Positions 60,437 through 64,000 of a stretch of DNA of 64,000 nucleotides are shown here, one piece after another. This DNA comes from CAYGHE01 sp964349805 (GTDB lineage: Bacteria; Patescibacteriota; Saccharimonadia; Saccharimonadales; Saccharimonadaceae). A program made the translations under genes and the position numbers. The stretch covers positions 31,409 to 95,408 of the forward strand of contig CAYGHE010000001.1 in the NCBI GenBank assembly GCA_964349805.1. The letters are read 5' to 3'. Within the stretch, counting starts at the first letter, position 1; each line of letters opens with the position of its first letter. The notes beneath the pieces were generated by a model. The model did not search any database. It saw nothing but the letters and a program-made list of their open reading frames with translations, and was not told the origin of the DNA.

Positions 60437-60987
60437 TAGCCTTGAATACTCCTGTCTGCCTGATTGATATCTTTTTCGAGAGCCTCAACTGCCTTTTGGT
60501 AATCATCAATATAACGATTTAATCTGATAATGTCAGAGTTCACTTGACTGCGCTTGGTACGTGCCGAGGCTACCGCTTCATAAAATTGGGTTGGGTTTTT
60601 CTGGCAATCTATTCTTAGAGCTACTGAAAGCTGTTCTTCATAGGTTTGGTAACTGGAGCGAAAGGCATCAAGAGTACGCCCATACCCAGTAGTTACTGAC
60701 ACTAGGTCACTGTTATTAAAACCATTGTTAGACACTCTGGTATTAAAACGAGACATAAGCTTGGTCGATATAGATTCATAAAGTTGACCCCTATTGACTC
60801 GAAGCAACGCATCGCTAGCGTGCAACTGACTTAGCGTGTTTTTAGCTGATACGCAGTTATCCCGAATATGGTTGATGTGGCGCTCGGAAAGAGCATTTTC
60901 CTGAGCGGAGACACTAGTTAGCGACGCTCCAACTAATACAATCGTTGCAATCAAGCCAGTCAGGAGTAATTTACCGGATGTTTTCAT
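60436..60987 (-). CDS. Secreted coiled-coil protein of unknown function
   Basis: The 183-residue protein has a clear signal peptide (about 1-28, ending SVSAQE) and then mostly helical, coiled-coil sequence with two cysteines. It is coupled to the small membrane protein, which may anchor it. GATAAT lies 8 nt before the ATG. Confidence 0.7.
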   Translation of the reverse strand: MKTSGKLLLTGLIATIVLVGASLTSVSAQENALSERHINHIRDNCVSAKNTLSQLHASDALLRVNRGQLYESISTKLMSRFNTRVSNNGFNNSDLVSVTTGYGRTLDAFRSSYQTYEEQLSVALRIDCQKNPTQFYEAVASARTKRSQVNSDIIRLNRYIDDYQKAVEALEKDINQADRSIQG

Positions 60988-61052
60988 GTCGTCCCATTAT
61001 CTAACGCCATGGCCTATTTGGTCAAATGGCATTGACGATAATTAATAAAAAC

Positions 61053-62357
61053 CTAGGGTGTTAGACGATTAATATCGCGAGGGAAAAGAATGGCTTCTTT
61101 GATATTAGCAAGGCCAATAGTTTTTTCTGTTAAGCGGTCGATTCCAAAGCCGAAACCACCATGCGGAGGCAGCCCGTATTTAAAAGCGGAGACGTAAGGC
61201 GCAAATCCGGAACTTTCTGGGTCAATACCGGCCTGTTTCATTTGCTCTATTAATTTATCTAAGCGATGTTCACGCTGTGGAGCAGTAGAAATTTCTATAC
61301 CTCTGAATAGTAGATCGGCAGAAAGAGCCGTGCCGTCATCGGAAGCCATGTGATAAAACTTCATTTTAGGTGCTGGCAAATTAGTCGCAAAAACCGCTTC
61401 GCAGCCTTCGTGCTCGCGAGCGTATTCACAAATCCACTTCTCTTCTTCTGGGGTAAGATCGAGTTCTTTAGTAGTATCTTTGCCAGTTTCTTTCGTGAAT
61501 AGTGCGTGAATTTCGGCCATACTATATCGAGGAAAAACAGGTTTGAGCGTTAGCGTTGGAGCACTCAAGCTTTCTAGCGTCTTTGCATGTTCGTCATAAA
61601 CACGAGTTAATACTCCAAAGACCATTTCTTCCAGTAACTTCAATACGTCCTCGTGCCCTTCGATAAAGCCCATCTCAACGTCAAGCATGGTTACTTCGGA
61701 TACATGTCTAGTGGTGGCGGATAATTCAGCTCGAAAAGCCGGGGCGATTTCAAACACGCGCTCAAATACGCCGACCATAATCTGTTTGTACAACTGAGGG
61801 CTTTGCGCCAAGGTTGCTTCTTTGCCAAAATAGTCGAGTTTAAAGACTTCAGCGCCACCTTCAGCAGCACCAGCTACTAATTTAGGAGTGTGAATTTCGA
61901 TAAAGTCTTGGTCGTAAAGATATTCGCGAATGTAGCGAGTTAGCTCGGATCGCAGTTTGAAAATAGCCGCTTCTTGTAAATTGCGGAGGCCGATAACGCG
62001 GTTTTCAAATAACGTATCCAGGTTTTCTGGCTTGTGACTAAGCGGCTTGTCAATTTCAATAGGCGGTTCGTCTGTTACTGGAATTATTACTTCCACCTTG
62101 ACATCATGTAGTTCGGCACCACCTGGCGCTCGATCATCGGCGACTACCGTGCCGCTCAAAGCTAATACCGCCCCAACTTGCAGGCCGCGCAGTTTTTCTA
62201 GTTCTTCGCCTTCTATAAGGCTTTGGGCCACGCCGCTGCGGTCCCTTAGGGTAACAAAATTAAGTCCGCCCAAAAGCCGCTTTTTGTGCAACCAGCCTTG
62301 CAATGTGACCGTTTGTCCAACCTTGGTTGCTAAATCCTTAGATAAAGTTCTGTCCAT
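61053..62357 (-). CDS. aspS: Aspartyl-tRNA synthetase, archaeal type
   Basis: At 434 residues it lacks the GAD insertion that makes bacterial AspRS about 590 long. An N-terminal OB fold (QGWLHKKRLLGGLNFVTLRD) is followed by class II motifs: FRAELSATTRHVSE for motif 2 and FGFGIDRL for motif 3. Enzymes of this type are often non-discriminating and also charge tRNA-Asn, for later conversion by GatCAB. Which applies cannot be told here. Confidence 0.9.
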   Translation of the reverse strand: MDRTLSKDLATKVGQTVTLQGWLHKKRLLGGLNFVTLRDRSGVAQSLIEGEELEKLRGLQVGAVLALSGTVVADDRAPGGAELHDVKVEVIIPVTDEPPIEIDKPLSHKPENLDTLFENRVIGLRNLQEAAIFKLRSELTRYIREYLYDQDFIEIHTPKLVAGAAEGGAEVFKLDYFGKEATLAQSPQLYKQIMVGVFERVFEIAPAFRAELSATTRHVSEVTMLDVEMGFIEGHEDVLKLLEEMVFGVLTRVYDEHAKTLESLSAPTLTLKPVFPRYSMAEIHALFTKETGKDTTKELDLTPEEEKWICEYAREHEGCEAVFATNLPAPKMKFYHMASDDGTALSADLLFRGIEISTAPQREHRLDKLIEQMKQAGIDPESSGFAPYVSAFKYGLPPHGGFGFGIDRLTEKTIGLANIKEAILFPRDINRLTP

Positions 62358-62393
62358 AACTTAAATCAGTGTATCATTGTTACCCTTGTCGAG

Positions 62394-63329
62394 CTAGTTA
62401 TCGTCTGGCTTTTGACCAGTTAGAGACTCGATAACGTCACTTAAGGTTACGAGACCGGCGGTTTTCTGGTTCTTATCTAGAACTATCAGCAAGCGCGTAT
62501 CATTATTCAAAAACATTTTTAGAGCTTCGCTCAGTGGCTGCGCTTCGTCTATGTGGAACACTTTCGGAACCATGGCTTTAGTGACGGTTATAGAGTGTCT
62601 AACGTCTAATGAGAGTAAGTTATTGATGTATAACACCCCTACGACATGATCGATATCTCGCCCGGTAACGGGCAGTTTGTCGTGTCCTGTCTTGTGCAGC
62701 TCATCCAGCACCAGAGGGCCAAGCATTTCATGCCTGGATATACTGTTAATCTTTTCTCTGGGTGTCATAACATCGCGCACTAGTTTATCGCCGAACGATA
62801 AGCTATGGGTGATCAAATCTTTTTCTTTTGGCGACAAGACGTCATCAGATTCTTGTATCAGGTACTGTAATTCTTGAAGAGAGTTTATTTTTAAGGTGTT
62901 TTCTGAAGTATTTTTGGGTACGCTACGTAAAAATGCCATCAAATAAGGCACACGGCTAACGAATTTTAAAAAGTCATTCTCGAGCGGCCTGTATAGCTTC
63001 AGGGCTGTCTTGCGGATAATTCCCAAATGAGCTATGACGCGGTATCCAATCGCTATGAATATGGCTACTGCGGATCCTAGCACCCATCCGAAAACAGTGA
63101 CGCTTAGTAAGACTACTATTACTAGTAAAATGCTAGAAAAGGCCGCCAATAAGGATACGACATCCCTTAGCAATCGCTCTCTCTTTAGATCCCTTGTGGC
63201 GCTCCTGTCGCCTTCTTTCGCCCGACGCTTGAGTTCAAATAAGCTAACTCGGCTGTGAGGTGGGTGCACAGCACTAACAAATACTAGTAGTAAAACCGTG
63301 GTAATAAGTGCAACTGTAAGCCAAGACAT
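62394..63329 (-). CDS. CBS-domain membrane protein (CorC/TlyC-like)
   Basis: The 311-residue protein (ATG at 63329, 9 nt after TACAAT) has three membrane helices and then a CBS pair (about 185-305), with VRDVMTPREKINSI opening the first CBS. This resembles CNNM/CorC proteins linked to Mg transport, but the DUF21 region is shortened. Confidence 0.8.
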   Translation of the reverse strand: MSWLTVALITTVLLLVFVSAVHPPHSRVSLFELKRRAKEGDRSATRDLKRERLLRDVVSLLAAFSSILLVIVVLLSVTVFGWVLGSAVAIFIAIGYRVIAHLGIIRKTALKLYRPLENDFLKFVSRVPYLMAFLRSVPKNTSENTLKINSLQELQYLIQESDDVLSPKEKDLITHSLSFGDKLVRDVMTPREKINSISRHEMLGPLVLDELHKTGHDKLPVTGRDIDHVVGVLYINNLLSLDVRHSITVTKAMVPKVFHIDEAQPLSEALKMFLNNDTRLLIVLDKNQKTAGLVTLSDVIESLTGQKPDDN

Positions 63330-63426
63330 TCTGTTATTATTGTACCCCACTAAAACGTCAAGCGCACTATCGGTTAGCTTTGATATTTGTTACAATGAAC
63401 CGACAAAACATAAGGGGAAATTGGGA

Positions 63427-64000
63427 ATGGATAAAACCAGATGGATAATATTCAGCGTAATAGCTGTTGGCATTTTAGCTCTACTAGTGTTCTTGTCTGG
63501 CGGTTCTAGAGTAGACGTCGCTGATGTTGACCATGCCAAAATCCAAGCTCCTAGCGAACAAAGCGGCCAAATAGGCGATCAGATACGCGGCAACCCTGAC
63601 GCAAAGGTTATTTTAATAGAATATTCCGATCCACAATGTCCTGGTTGCGCCAGTGCAAACCCTCGTATCAAAGAGTTGGTCGAAGATTATGGAGATCAGA
63701 TAGCATTCGTCTACCGGCACTGGTTAATAACATCCATCCACCCGAACGCCAAAGCTTCGGCAGCAACTATTGAGGCAGCTGGATTGCAAGGCAGTTTTTG
63801 GGAAATGCTCGATAAAGTATTTGAGCTTCAGACTGACTGGCAGAATCTTTCTGGAACTGAACGTACCGATAGATTCGTTAGCTACGCCCAAGAATTAAAC
63901 CTTGATACTGAGCGTTTCAAGGAAGACATGGCCTCGGACGCCGTGAACAAAAAATTGAGTTTCGATCAGGCGCTTGGGAATCAAGTAAACGTTAATTCTA
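63427..64000 (+). CDS. DsbA-like thiol-disulphide oxidoreductase (3' end outside window)
   Basis: At least 191 residues are visible. One N-terminal membrane helix (about 5-25) and a thioredoxin-fold domain with YSDPQCPGC near residue 75 mark an anchored DsbA family protein. It would form disulphides in exported proteins such as the Cys-rich surface protein encoded at 16201. A TACAAT box and a GGGGAA-like ribosome binding site precede the ATG. Confidence 0.87.
   Translation, partial: MDKTRWIIFSVIAVGILALLVFLSGGSRVDVADVDHAKIQAPSEQSGQIGDQIRGNPDAKVILIEYSDPQCPGCASANPRIKELVEDYGDQIAFVYRHWLITSIHPNAKASAATIEAAGLQGSFWEMLDKVFELQTDWQNLSGTERTDRFVSYAQELNLDTERFKEDMASDAVNKKLSFDQALGNQVNVNS

Overview
The window most resembles the chromosome of a reduced, host-associated Patescibacteria/CPR bacterium, probably Candidatus Saccharibacteria (TM7). 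This is inferred from recognised gene families, not from any rRNA, since none is present. Supporting signs are compact genes, a complete type IV pilus (T4P) machine next to recA/ruv and a ComEC lacking its nuclease domain, a very short TsaB, a lamin-tail protein with Cys-rich repeats, an archaeal-type AspRS, and almost no biosynthetic pathways. TGA is used as an ordinary stop codon. The cell has a wall: MurC, MurJ, an Asp/Glu racemase, a divisome FtsB/DivIC protein and a peptidoglycan-binding secreted protein are all encoded.

Layout. 1-5.0 kb: the end of a membrane glycosyltransferase, tRNA-Pro followed by a broken second copy of its 3' half, a secreted DUF3152-like protein, RNase Y, and TsaB/TsaE. 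5.1-13.4 kb: the T4P operon pilB-pilC-pilM-pilN-pilO plus two extra genes, then recX-recA and a divergent pilin-like gene. 13.6-20.8 kb: ruvB/NUDIX/ruvA/ruvC, a surface lamin-tail protein, a YebC regulator, an HD phosphohydrolase and ComEC. Pilus, ComEC, RecA and RuvABC together suggest DNA uptake and recombination. 20.9-24.5 kb: tRNA-Lys, a DUF192 protein and two ATP-grasp ligases. 24.5-30.4 kb: a heat-shock cluster (dnaJ, dnaK, an unknown gene, grpE, hrcA) with four CIRCE operators. 30.4-45.7 kb: LepA, MurJ, FtsH, TilS, tRNA-Met, nucleotide-metabolism enzymes, a redox-Cys-less flavoprotein cluster, tandem DUF218-like paralogues, a racemase, tRNA-fMet flanked by tRNA debris, and a divisome protein.

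45.8-54.5 kb is the accessory region. A tRNA with anticodon CAU is split in its anticodon loop by a group I intron carrying an antisense HNH gene. Immediately at its 3' end begins a large serine recombinase, whose reading frame runs back into the tRNA. Behind it lie TM2 and anchored-protein genes preceded by an elaborate structured leader, an unknown 388-residue protein, an ATPase-HNH pair resembling the Septu defence system, and several unknown genes. 54.6-64 kb returns to core genes: an ABC exporter with a palindromic operator, MFS, MurC, AspRS, a CBS protein and a DsbA-like thiol oxidoreductase cut by the window edge.

Two features recur throughout. Many genes have a TATAAT-like -10 box ending exactly 6-9 nt before the start codon, which implies leaderless transcripts. 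Two families of intergenic palindromic or structured elements are also scattered through the window, two of them sitting inside broken tRNA copies.
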